A stretch of DNA of 64,000 nt from an uncultured Halomonas sp. (GTDB taxonomy: Bacteria; Pseudomonadota; Gammaproteobacteria; Pseudomonadales; Halomonadaceae), in contig NZ_CANLFS010000018.1 in NCBI RefSeq assembly GCF_947490095.1, positions 1-64,000 on the forward strand, in the 5' to 3' direction. Positions 55,075-62,311 of this stretch are shown here, piece by piece. Numbering within the stretch: position 1 is the first letter of the stretch; each line of letters begins with the position of its first letter. The translations under genes were made by a program, and so were the position numbers. The notes under the pieces are model-generated. The model was given only the letters and a program-made list of their open reading frames with translations. It was not told the DNA's origin and made no database searches.

Positions 55075-55521
55075 CTACTTTCGCGGCGGGCCATCCTGGC
55101 GCGTCACGTTGGAGCCACGCGGGCGAACGTAAAGCACCAGGGCATGGTCGACGAGCTCGTAGCCATGCTCCTCGGCGATCTCCTGCTGACGGCGTTCGAT
55201 CACGTCGTCGAAGAACTCGACGATCTCGCCGCTCTCCAGGCACACCATGTGGTCATGATGCTCCTCCTGGGAGATCTCGAACACGGCGTGGCCGCCATCG
55301 AAGTTGTGGCGAACCACCAGGCCCGCGGTCTCGAACTGGGTCAGCACGCGGTAGACGGTGGCCAGGCCTACGTCTTCACCGGCATCCAGCAGGGTCTTGT
55401 AGACATCCTCGGCGCTCAGGTGATGCTCTCCCTGGGCACTCTCTAGGATTTGCAGAATCTTGACGCGTGGCAGGGTCACTTTCAGACCGGCCTTGCGTAA
55501 TTCATGGTTCTGGTCGGCCAT
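55075..55521 (-). CDS. fur: Ferric uptake regulator Fur
   Basis: Fur is the iron-sensing repressor of iron uptake genes, such as the siderophore importer genes at the right of this window. The 148-residue protein has a winged helix (KAGLKVTLPRVKILQIL, ASVYRVL-type LATVYRVLTQFE) and the metal sites HHDHMVCLESG and EFFDD. The two C-terminal CxxC pairs of some Fur proteins are absent, as in Pseudomonas. The ATG at 55521 matches family length; the gene diverges from bamE. Confidence 0.96.
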   Translation of the reverse strand: MADQNHELRKAGLKVTLPRVKILQILESAQGEHHLSAEDVYKTLLDAGEDVGLATVYRVLTQFETAGLVVRHNFDGGHAVFEISQEEHHDHMVCLESGEIVEFFDDVIERRQQEIAEEHGYELVDHALVLYVRPRGSNVTRQDGPPRK

Positions 55522-55529
55522 GGTAGCTC

Positions 55530-55559
55530 TTCGCAGTAACGGGTAGGGTCGGGTATGAT
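55530..55559 (+). promoter_or_regulatory. Probable bamE promoter
   Basis: TTCGCA (55530-55535) and a near-consensus TATGAT (55554-55559) are separated by 18 bp in the 72-bp fur-bamE gap, 34 bp before the bamE start. Confidence 0.45.
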
Positions 55560-55593
55560 CGACCGAAACCACGATAGTGAAGAACAGGCGCAA

Positions 55594-56019
55594 ATGCAAA
55601 AGCTGACGAAAACCATCGCCCTTACCACCGCCCTCCTGCTGGCCAGTGGCTGCAGCTATTTCGGGGTCTACAAGCGCGACATCCCCCAGGGCAACCTGGT
55701 GACCGCCGAGATGGTGGAGCAGTTGCAGACCGGCATGACCCGCGATGACGTCACCTATGTGATGGGCAGCCCGCTGCTGGAGGCCCCCTTCGATGCCAGC
55801 CAGTGGGACTATGTCTTCTATCTGGACAAGGCCTACGCGGATACCGAACGCCGCCGCGTGACCCTGACCTTCGATGGCAACCGCCTGGTCGATATCCAGC
55901 GCGAGGGCAAGCTCGACGCCGCGATCGAGATGGGCCAGGGCGACGGCGCCCCGCTGCCGGAAGGCGACACCACCACCCCGCTGGCAACCCCCAACGCCGC
56001 TCCCTCCGACCCGCGCTGA
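55594..56019 (+). CDS. bamE: Outer membrane assembly lipoprotein BamE
   Basis: BamE (SmpA/OmlA) is a lipoprotein of the BAM complex that inserts outer-membrane beta-barrels. The 141-residue precursor has a signal peptide with lipobox LASGC (Cys near residue 20), so it is lipid-anchored in the outer membrane. The core shows LVTAEMVEQLQTGMTRDDVTYVMGSP and WDYVFYL. The C-terminal 25 residues are low-complexity. The ATG at 55594 gives a proper signal peptide start (MQKLTKTIAL). It diverges from fur, as in Pseudomonas. Confidence 0.93.
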   Translation: MQKLTKTIALTTALLLASGCSYFGVYKRDIPQGNLVTAEMVEQLQTGMTRDDVTYVMGSPLLEAPFDASQWDYVFYLDKAYADTERRRVTLTFDGNRLVDIQREGKLDAAIEMGQGDGAPLPEGDTTTPLATPNAAPSDPR

Positions 56020-56055
56020 TATCGGCCGACCCGACGCCCTCGCCAGGCAGGAGCG

Positions 56056-56352
56056 TTAGCGTCGGGTGCCGGCGCGCGCCTGGCGGGCGGCCTTGGGGTC
56101 GATGATCAGCCCACGATAGACCTCGACCCGATCACCGGCGCGCAAGCGGTGGGCCTCGGGCTCGCGGAGGCGCTTGCCGAACAGCCCCAGATCAAGGGCA
56201 TCGAAGGCGTCGGCGGACAACTCCGGGAAGTGAGACGGCAGGTCGGCCAGCGACACGGCCTCGCTGGCCGTGGTGCCGAGCGGCACCCGCAGGGTAATGA
56301 CGCGCTGCTTCTCGGGGAGGGCGAAGGCGACCTCGACGTCTATCTCGGCCAT
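56056..56352 (-). CDS. rnfH: RnfH family ubiquitin-like protein
   Basis: This 98-residue beta-grasp protein matches the RnfH/YfjF (UPF0125) family: EVAFALPEKQRVITLRVPLGTTA at the start, LGLFGKRL, and RAGDRVEVYRGLIIDPKAARRQRA-type end (here DPKAARQARAGTRR). It is paired with ratA 3 bp upstream, the ratAB arrangement of E. coli. Function is unclear; despite the RnfH name no rnf genes are in the window. Confidence 0.9.
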   Translation of the reverse strand: MAEIDVEVAFALPEKQRVITLRVPLGTTASEAVSLADLPSHFPELSADAFDALDLGLFGKRLREPEAHRLRAGDRVEVYRGLIIDPKAARQARAGTRR

Positions 56353-56355
56353 GCG

Positions 56356-56790
56356 TCAGTGCCCGTAGATGTCGTTGGCGCGGCGAGTAAAGGAATCGAC
56401 CAGCTGCCCCGCCACCTGCTGGAAGAGCTTGCCGAAGGCCATGCCGAGCAGGCGATTGGCAAACTCGAACTCCATCTCCAGGCTCACCTTGCAGGTGTTC
56501 TCGCCCATCGGGGTGAACAGCCAGCGGCCGCGAAGGCGCTTGAAGGGGCCACTGACCAGCGACATTTCGATGCGCTCGGGTTCAATCAGGTCATTGCGGG
56601 TCTTGATGCTCTGCTCGATGCCGGCCCGTCCCAGCGTCATCTCGCCGATCAGGTGCGCGTCATCACGCTCCACCAGGCGGGCGCGGCGGCAGCCCGGCAG
56701 GAACTCCGGATAGCGTTCAAAATCGTTGACCAGATCGAACATTTCCTGGGGGGTATGCCGCACCATGGCGGTTCGGTTGACCGTTGGCAT
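56356..56790 (-). CDS. ratA: RatA family START-domain protein
   Basis: The 144-residue polyketide-cyclase/START fold protein is the bacterial relative of COQ10. E. coli RatA was described as a toxin blocking 70S formation, and other work links the family to ubiquinone binding. Visible marks are MFDLVNDFERYPEFLPGC and LVDSFTRRANDIYG. The start at 56790 follows GAGGAG. It is coupled to rnfH and divergent from smpB. Confidence 0.9.
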   Translation of the reverse strand: MPTVNRTAMVRHTPQEMFDLVNDFERYPEFLPGCRRARLVERDDAHLIGEMTLGRAGIEQSIKTRNDLIEPERIEMSLVSGPFKRLRGRWLFTPMGENTCKVSLEMEFEFANRLLGMAFGKLFQQVAGQLVDSFTRRANDIYGH

Positions 56791-56916
56791 TGCGCTCCTC
56801 GCTGACTTCACGATGCCCAGGGCGTATCATGGGCGTCATTTCAGGCCTTGAATGGTACCACGCTTCCCCCCATCTCGGAGGGAGCCGCCACGGGCAAGAA
56901 CACGATACGAGGTTTC

Positions 56917-57408
56917 ATGGCTAACAAGAAGGCCAAGGGCAAGGGCCCCGGCAGCAACGTCATCGCCTTGAACAAGAAGGCGCGCTTCGAATACCACATC
57001 GAGGAAAACTTCGAGGCCGGCCTGTCGCTGGCAGGTTGGGAGGTCAAGAGCCTGCGCGCGGGCAAGGCCCAGCTCACCGACACCTACATCCTGATCAAGA
57101 ATGGCGAAGCCTGGCTGCTGGGCAGCCATATACTGCCGCTCAATACCGCGAGCACCCACGAGGTGGCCGACCCCACCCGTACCCGTAAGTTGCTGCTGCA
57201 CAAGAAGGAGATCGCCAAGATCTTCTCGCGCACCCAGGACAAGGGGCACACCTGTGTGCCGCTCAAGCTCTACTGGAAGGGCAACCGGGTGAAGTGCGAG
57301 CTGGCGCTGGTGACCGGCAAGAAGCTGCACGACAAGCGCGCCACCGAGAAGAATCGCGATTGGCAACGCCAGAAGGGACGCATCATGCGGGAACAAAACC
57401 GCAGTTGA
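56917..57408 (+). CDS. smpB: SsrA-binding protein SmpB
   Basis: SmpB binds tmRNA and guides it into stalled ribosomes for trans-translation. The 163-residue protein has the OB-fold core [29 protein letters not shown], and the basic C-terminal tail ([19 protein letters not shown]) that enters the mRNA channel. The start MANKKAKG at 56917 gives family length. The tmRNA gene starts 40 bp downstream. Confidence 0.96.
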   Translation: MANKKAKGKGPGSNVIALNKKARFEYHIEENFEAGLSLAGWEVKSLRAGKAQLTDTYILIKNGEAWLLGSHILPLNTASTHEVADPTRTRKLLLHKKEIAKIFSRTQDKGHTCVPLKLYWKGNRVKCELALVTGKKLHDKRATEKNRDWQRQKGRIMREQNRS

Positions 57409-57448
57409 CCTGTCATATCTGGCAGCATCCTGATAGGATGCGAGTTAA

Positions 57449-57829
57449 GGGGGCGACATGGTTTCGACGCCGGTGACAACCCCTGCGGTGCATGCCGAGA
57501 GCGTGATGTATCTCGTAAATCCAACATCACGACTAAATAGTCGCAAACGACGACAACTACGCTCAGGGCGCGCTGGCAGCTTAACAGCCGCTAGCTTCTA
57601 GTCCGGCCCCGAAGTGATGTGCCCATTCATCACGGAGGGGATACGAGCCAAAAATGATGGGATCGCGATCGGTAGCGTCCTCTTGCCGGTTGCTAAACTT
57701 TAGAGGAATCGCGTGGCTGGATCCTGACCGTCGGAGCCAGTAGCGTTAAATCAAATGACGGAATCTAAGCATGTAGAGCCAATGGGTGCGTGCTGGCGGA
57801 CGCGGGTTCAATTCCCGCCGCCTCCACCA
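57449..57829 (+). ncRNA. ssrA: Transfer-messenger RNA
   Basis: The 381-nt tmRNA starts GGGGGCG, which pairs with CGCCTCC before the encoded ACCA end, and contains the diagnostic GGTGCATGCCGAG, AATAGTCGCAAACGACGA and GGTTCAATTCCCGCC elements. The tag frame runs from the resume codon GCA at 57543 to TAA at 57582-57584 and encodes ANDDNYAQGALAA. It follows smpB and is itself followed by a terminator. Its 3-prime end is a classic integration site for islands, and a small island lies just beyond. Confidence 0.97.
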
Positions 57830-57848
57830 ACACCAGGTTTCAGGACTT

Positions 57849-57872
57849 CTCAAGAAGCACCGGAAACCGCAT
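57849..57872 (+). repeat. 24-bp direct repeat, left copy
   Basis: This sequence begins 19 bp after the end of ssrA and matches 61453-61476 at 22 of 24 positions, in the same orientation. Together they bound the lower-GC segment with an integrase remnant, so they may be old attachment or duplication scars. Confidence 0.55.
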
Positions 57873-57873
57873 G

Positions 57874-57897
57874 AAAAGGGGCCTTCGGGCCCCTTTT
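57874..57897 (+). terminator. ssrA terminator
   Basis: AAAAGGGGCC and GGCCCCTTTT pair perfectly around a TTCG tetraloop, followed by CTG. It lies 45 bp after the tmRNA end. Confidence 0.85.
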
Positions 57898-57992
57898 CTG
57901 TATCTGGACGTTCCATAATGATTCTTGAGGCCCCACCGCCCTGGGGCATAAGCCAAACTCCGCTTTCTAAGGCGCCCCCAGCGAGTCGCCAA

Positions 57993-58082
57993 ATTAACAA
58001 GCTAACGGCTACGACCATCAAGGCAGTCAAGCCTCGGGACAAAACCTCCAGAATGGAACCATGCCGGCCTGGAGGCCGCTGA
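57993..58082 (+). pseudogene. Remnant of a tyrosine integrase N-terminus
   Basis: In one plus-strand frame the residues INKLTATTIKAVKPRDKTSRM read like the start of P4-type integrases (consensus M-x-LTA-x-IK-x-AKP-x-[DE]K). The start codon would be ATT instead of ATG, and after about 28 codons the frame ends at TGA 58080 with no catalytic domain following. Such integrases insert islands at ssrA, which is 160 bp away. The match is by eye and short. Confidence 0.5.
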
Positions 58083-58134
58083 AAACCCGAATGAACAGGC
58101 GCAGCGGGGCCCAGTGGCTGCCGACTCGCTGGCG

Positions 58135-59025
58135 CTAGGCGTCGGGCCCTGATTCGGTGAGCGGCTGTGGGTCGCGGATACGATGGCGGCGGAAAAACGT
58201 TCCACTTTCCGCTTTCTCCGCCTGCTTAAGCGCAGACGCGGCCACGGATGCAGGAGAGGCCAGGCCGAGTTCCTGCAGCGCTGTTTCCGCCCGAGCGGCC
58301 CGCGCCTCGAAGGAGCGCAAAGCGGCCAAGGCTTTCTCATCGAGGCGCCCCTTGGATTCGAAGTACTTCAGCCGCGGGTAGCGCCCTGCCAGCGCGACCC
58401 CCCAATGAAGCGCCGGGTTCCACCATGAGTTTATCTCGCGACCCTTGCCCGTAAGGTGTTGCTCCAGCACATCATCGAGCGCTCCGTTCAACAGCTTCAA
58501 GTCGAAGTCGGCGCCCGGCACCGAGTCATCTGACCCAGCATCATAGGCGTCAACGCCCGTGCGTGAGGGTCCGGTGCGCGTATCGCGATAGCGTGCCAGC
58601 GTCATCATGTCACTCGCCAGCACCGGTTCGTTGACCGGCAGACGGATGGCCTCGGGGTCCCCCATCAGCTGGCCCCGAGACATACGAATGAAGGTGTGCT
58701 GGTCTTCCATTCCGGGATGGGTGCATCGCAGCCCGACGGCATAGGCGTCCAGGGGTTCCTGCATGAACTGAAACCCGCTGTAGCGCGCCCAGCGGACCAC
58801 GAGAAACTCATGCGCCGCGGCGCCGGGCAGATGGAAGTTCACTTCTTGCAGGTAGTCCAGCACGATCTGAACCTGTGCATCCGACAGCTCAAGGTCCTCG
58901 TGTAGCGGGTACATCCCTTCAAAGGTGTTACGCACCGGCCTGGGGCGCGCGGCAAAATAAGCATCGAGCTCGGCCTGGGTGCGTGGCCGTGCTTTTTTCA
59001 ACGCCGTACTTTTTTTCGGTGTCAT
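58135..59025 (-). CDS. Orphan protein of the ssrA-adjacent island
   Basis: I do not recognise this 296-residue protein. It has no signal peptide or membrane segment. The N-terminus is basic (MTPKKSTALKKARPRTQ); the middle contains LHEDLELSDAQVQIVLDYL and FLVVRWARYSGFQFMQ; the C-terminus (about 215-290) is helical and Ala/Glu-rich. It begins 30 bp after the cytochrome b-molybdopterin fusion gene and has a GGGAAG ribosome site, so it is probably the last gene of that operon. Base composition is lower in GC than the flanking core genes. It could be an assembly partner of the oxidoreductase, but that is only a guess from position. Confidence 0.6.
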   Translation of the reverse strand: MTPKKSTALKKARPRTQAELDAYFAARPRPVRNTFEGMYPLHEDLELSDAQVQIVLDYLQEVNFHLPGAAAHEFLVVRWARYSGFQFMQEPLDAYAVGLRCTHPGMEDQHTFIRMSRGQLMGDPEAIRLPVNEPVLASDMMTLARYRDTRTGPSRTGVDAYDAGSDDSVPGADFDLKLLNGALDDVLEQHLTGKGREINSWWNPALHWGVALAGRYPRLKYFESKGRLDEKALAALRSFEARAARAETALQELGLASPASVAASALKQAEKAESGTFFRRHRIRDPQPLTESGPDA

Positions 59026-59055
59026 AGTGCGACTTCCCTTTCTACTCGCGGACGG

Positions 59056-60573
59056 TCAGATCAGCTGGTTGCGGTCGAAAAAGTCCGTGTCCTCGAAGTA
59101 GCCGCCGCGGCCCTCAAGAATAATATCGTAGCGGTTGACCACCTCAATACGCTCCAGCCACTTCAGGCTGCGAAACCCGGTAGAGGTTTCCAGGCGTAGC
59201 CGCACCGGGGCGCCATTCTTGGCCGGAATCTCGCCTTCGTCGTTGAGCTCAAAGGCAATCATCGTCTGGGGCATCCGCGCCTCAACCATCGGTGTGGACT
59301 CATAGTAGGTGCCCCCCTCGTACAGGGCGTCATCGCGGCCCATGTTCTGGAAGCTGGTGTACACGACGTCAGTCGCGCCGGGCAAGGGCCCAACCAGATC
59401 CAGAAGATCCGCAACGGTAATGCCGCGCCACCGCCCAATCGAGGTGAAGCCCTGCACGCAGTGGTGCAGCGTCGTCTGAGAGTGGCCCGCCGCAAGCTCA
59501 CGAAGCTCCGCAATCGTCAGCGTCATCGGACGCTCCACATAGCCACCGATCTCGAGCACATAGTCGTCCTCGTAGCCGTTGGCCATCAGCGCCAGGTATT
59601 CTTCCGTTTCCGGTGGACGTCCGCTGCCACGGAAGTGGTGGGTGGTGTTATCGAGACCCACGTCCTTGCCCGTGATATTCGAGCGATCGTAGTGCATGCG
59701 CGCGGGCAGTCGGTACAGCAGGTTCGACCATGGCCGCACGATCACGTTATGCAATTTCTCAACGCCACGGCCGTCCGCCAACGACCACCGCGTGGCGATC
59801 ACGTGCAGGGTGACCACAAGGGCAAGGCCGAGGGTGAAAATGGCGCCGCCCAACACAGGGTCATTGGAGTGCCCCAGCACCATCTTGGATGTCTCGTGCA
59901 GGTAGCCGTGAAGAAAGACCAACGGCACGTGTATGGCGAAGAATGCCAGATACCCAACGAGGCAAAGGAAATGGACGCTACGAATCACCTGGCGCCCACC
60001 CAGCGCACGCGTCATAAAAGAGAAAGAGTTGGCGATGGCTGGAGACTGAAAGGCGCCCGTCAGGATGACCAAAGGCGTCAGTATCAGTATCACGAACCCG
60101 TAGGACAGCTGCTGCAGGGCATTGAACACCGCCCCGTCGGCGGCGTGGGGCATGGTAAAGGCGAGATAGGCCAGCATATCCTGGCCCGCCTGGGCAAACG
60201 TGTCCCAGCTGGTGGGGACGTAGCGCCGCCACTGGCCTGTCGCCAGAAGCAGCACGAAATAGGTGACCCAGCAGGTAACAAACCCCGTCACCGTCATGAA
60301 GTGCCAATATCGCCCGAGACCCAGCAGTCCACGCCCGGGGAGAGCAACGCGCGGGGAGTAGTCGTTGTACTCTTCGCCCACCGTGTAGTACTTGTGCTTC
60401 GACTCCTCCCGATTCGTAAACTGAGCCCAGGATGAGCCGGGCACGCTATGCTGCGAGCGGTAAAGCTTGGGGTAGGAACCCAGAATCTCGAGGCCCGAGC
60501 GCACGAGAAATGAAATGAAAATGATATTGAGGAAGTGCTCTACGCGAAGCCACCACGGAAATCCAAGATCCAT
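59056..60573 (-). CDS. Cytochrome b/molybdopterin oxidoreductase fusion
   Basis: The 505-residue protein joins two modules. Residues about 1-285 form a cytochrome b of the hydrogenase/thiosulfate-reductase type: five hydrophobic helices with candidate heme histidines in VEHFLNI, RYWHFMTV, RSVHFLCL and FAIHVPLVFLH. Residues about 310-505 form a sulfite-oxidase/MsrP-type molybdopterin domain with the Mo-ligand Cys in HHCVQGFTSIGRW. It is expected to pass quinol or substrate electrons across one chain, with the Mo domain probably periplasmic although no Tat signal is seen. The ATG at 60573 follows AAGG; TTG at 60579 is possible. Substrate unknown. Confidence 0.8.
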   Translation of the reverse strand: MDLGFPWWLRVEHFLNIIFISFLVRSGLEILGSYPKLYRSQHSVPGSSWAQFTNREESKHKYYTVGEEYNDYSPRVALPGRGLLGLGRYWHFMTVTGFVTCWVTYFVLLLATGQWRRYVPTSWDTFAQAGQDMLAYLAFTMPHAADGAVFNALQQLSYGFVILILTPLVILTGAFQSPAIANSFSFMTRALGGRQVIRSVHFLCLVGYLAFFAIHVPLVFLHGYLHETSKMVLGHSNDPVLGGAIFTLGLALVVTLHVIATRWSLADGRGVEKLHNVIVRPWSNLLYRLPARMHYDRSNITGKDVGLDNTTHHFRGSGRPPETEEYLALMANGYEDDYVLEIGGYVERPMTLTIAELRELAAGHSQTTLHHCVQGFTSIGRWRGITVADLLDLVGPLPGATDVVYTSFQNMGRDDALYEGGTYYESTPMVEARMPQTMIAFELNDEGEIPAKNGAPVRLRLETSTGFRSLKWLERIEVVNRYDIILEGRGGYFEDTDFFDRNQLI

Positions 60574-60587
60574 TGCCAAACCTTATG

Positions 60588-61115
60588 TCAGTCCATGAAG
60601 TGTTGATTGTCGGGAGCGGCGACGATCATCCCGTAGCGCAGCGCCCCAAAAAGCACGAGGTAGCCTATAGCGCCCACAAGCGTCAGATTCCAGATCGCGG
60701 CGGAAGCGATGCTGGCCCCATTCCAGACATACGGCGCATTGCCCAGAAGACCGCCAAGGTAAACCAGCAGGGAAGCCAGCGCGATCGCAAGCCCCCAGTT
60801 CCAGAGGCGCGCAGAGGTCAGCAAGCCCACGGCGACGAACACGGCGGCAGCCCCCACGACACCCCAAAGAACCGGCATCGCGAAGGGAAACGGCTCGTGG
60901 CTCAATAACGCGGAAGCCGCCGACGCAGCGCCGATAACGGCCACCATGGCCAAGAGAAGCAATCGAGTGGTCAGCGGGAGATTGATACGCACGTAGCGCA
61001 TCAGCGGGGCGCGATGTTTGCCCGGCTTGACGTGCTTAAAGACTCGCTGGGTCGCATTTTTGCTGCCGCGAAAGTCCACACCGGCACGCAGAGCCGGAGA
61101 GTTTTCATCTTCCAT
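60588..61115 (-). CDS. Four-helix membrane protein, island operon
   Basis: This 175-residue protein has a polar N-terminus of about 35 residues and four hydrophobic segments (about 48-70, 78-100, 105-125 and 135-160). It begins MEDENSPALRAGV after GGAGG (12 nt upstream), and ends 14 bp before the cytochrome b fusion gene, so the two should be co-transcribed. I do not recognise the family; a membrane anchor or electron-transfer partner of the oxidoreductase is plausible from position only. A longer TTG-started frame to 61163 seems less likely. Confidence 0.6.
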   Translation of the reverse strand: MEDENSPALRAGVDFRGSKNATQRVFKHVKPGKHRAPLMRYVRINLPLTTRLLLLAMVAVIGAASAASALLSHEPFPFAMPVLWGVVGAAAVFVAVGLLTSARLWNWGLAIALASLLVYLGGLLGNAPYVWNGASIASAAIWNLTLVGAIGYLVLFGALRYGMIVAAPDNQHFMD

Positions 61116-61160
61116 AACTGTGTATTGCCTCCATCGAAGGTCATTAATCACCGGCTGGTA

Positions 61161-61197
61161 CAAGCAGGAGGGCTAGCGCCGGTACCCTCCCTGCTTG
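61161..61197. other. Inverted repeat upstream of the island operon
   Basis: CAAGCAGGAGGG (61161-61172) pairs with CCCTCCCTGCTTG (61185-61197) with one bulged C and a 12-nt loop. It lies about 45 bp upstream of the four-helix protein gene and 23 bp before the IS30 remnant. It could be an old insertion-sequence end, a terminator of the remnant, or an operator. Confidence 0.4.
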
Positions 61198-61219
61198 ACC
61201 GACCAAAGTGAAGCAGAGC

Positions 61220-61381
61220 ATGGAGTACCGACAGCTGATCCAGACTCAACGATACCAGCTTCACGCGCAGCGGGGTGTCGGCATAAGTCAGCGACAGATC
61301 GTCAGAGAGCCTGGCCCCCACAGCAGCACAACCATCCATGAGTTGCACCGAAATGCCGCCTCTGAGGGCCTACGATCCTGA
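61220..61381 (+). pseudogene. Remnant of an IS30-family transposase
   Basis: A 53-codon frame reads MEYRQLIQTQRYQLHAQRG... with SQRQIVREPG and STTIHELHRNAA, which follows the N-terminal helix-turn-helix of IS30 transposases (M-x-YxQLtxxERYQI..., ...GxSQRxIAxxLGRxxSTIxRELRRN). It stops at TGA 61379; a shifted frame continues with YDPEQA, also IS30-like, before ending. No DDE catalytic region follows. It is a decayed fragment at the right end of the island. Confidence 0.55.
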
Positions 61382-61452
61382 ACAGGCCAGGTCATCAGGG
61401 TGACCGCCGACGCACCGCCTGGAAGGACAGAGATATCGAGCATCGCAAAGTG

Positions 61453-61476
61453 CTCAAGAAGCACCAGGAACCGCAT
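61453..61476 (+). repeat. 24-bp direct repeat, right copy
   Basis: Partner of 57849-57872 (22 of 24 identical). It lies 10 bp before the stop codon of the leftward ABC ATPase gene, at the point where the sequence returns to high GC. Confidence 0.55.
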
Positions 61477-61486
61477 CCCAGGCCGA

Positions 61487-62311
61487 TCAGGGCACCCGGG
61501 GCTCGGCCCTCGCCGTGGTCAGGCCGTGTCGTCCGACGGGGATCATCATCGGCTTACCGGTGACGGGGTCGGAAGCGATATGGCTCTCCAGGCCGAAGAC
61601 GCTCTTCACCATATCGCGCGTCAGCACCGTCTCGGGTGGACCGCTGGCGTGAATCCGGCCCTCTGACATGGCGATCAACACATCCGCATAGCGTGCTGCC
61701 AGGTTCAGTTCGTGCAACACCATCACGATGGTGGTGCCGCGGGCGCGATTAAGATCCGTCAGCAGGTCCAGCACTTCCACCTGATGGTTGATGTCGAGGA
61801 AGGTGGTGGGCTCATCCAGCAACAGGATATCCGTCTGCTGAGCCAGCGCCATGGCGATCCAGACACGCTGGCGCTGCCCGCCGGAGAGCTCATCCACCGC
61901 TCGCTCTGCCAGAGCGGCGGTGTCGGTGGCGTTGAGGGCTTCCAGCACGGCGTTATCATCTTCACGGCCCCAGCACTGGAAAAGCCCTTGGTACGGATGA
62001 CGCCCTCGGCTGACCAGGTCCAGCACCGTGATGCCTTCCGGCGCCATGGGCGACTGGGACAGCAGCCCCAGCTGACGAGCCAGTTGTCGCGCCGGCAGGC
62101 GATGGACCGACTTGCCATCCAGCAGCACCTCGCCCCGGGAAGGCGAAAGCAGGCGTGAGAGGGTGCGTAACAGGGTGGATTTGCCACACGCATTGGCCCC
62201 AACGATGGCGGTGGTCTGGCCGGCGGCGATGTTGAGGTCTATCGCGCTGAGCACCGGCCGCTCGGCATAGCCGGCGGTCAGGTCATGCACGCTGAGTGTG
62301 AGGGATGTCAT
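61487..62311 (-). CDS. Iron-siderophore ABC transporter ATP-binding protein
   Basis: This 274-residue cytoplasmic ATPase belongs to the FepC/FecE/FhuC group that powers ferric-siderophore or heme import. It shows Walker A GANACGKSTLLRTL (about 35-48), Q-loop LLSQSP, signature LSGGQRQRVWIAMAL and Walker B ILLLDEPTTFLDINHQ. Its ATG overlaps the upstream permease stop by 4 nt. Regulation by Fur is expected from the family; no promoter is in view. Confidence 0.9.
   Translation of the reverse strand: MTSLTLSVHDLTAGYAERPVLSAIDLNIAAGQTTAIVGANACGKSTLLRTLSRLLSPSRGEVLLDGKSVHRLPARQLARQLGLLSQSPMAPEGITVLDLVSRGRHPYQGLFQCWGREDDNAVLEALNATDTAALAERAVDELSGGQRQRVWIAMALAQQTDILLLDEPTTFLDINHQVEVLDLLTDLNRARGTTIVMVLHELNLAARYADVLIAMSEGRIHASGPPETVLTRDMVKSVFGLESHIASDPVTGKPMMIPVGRHGLTTARAEPRVP

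Noticed and set aside
57746..58042. Minus-strand frame over the end of tmRNA
   Set aside because: It reads through the 3-prime half of ssrA and its terminator; the WWRRRELNPRP string is a familiar false translation of tRNA-like sequence.
61148..61348. Minus-strand 66-codon frame near the island operon
   Set aside because: It overlaps the inverted repeat and the IS30 remnant, lacks a ribosome site and shows no similarity I can recognise.
61400..61666. Plus-strand frame over the island end and ABC gene end
   Set aside because: It runs antisense into the clear ABC ATPase gene and has no domain.
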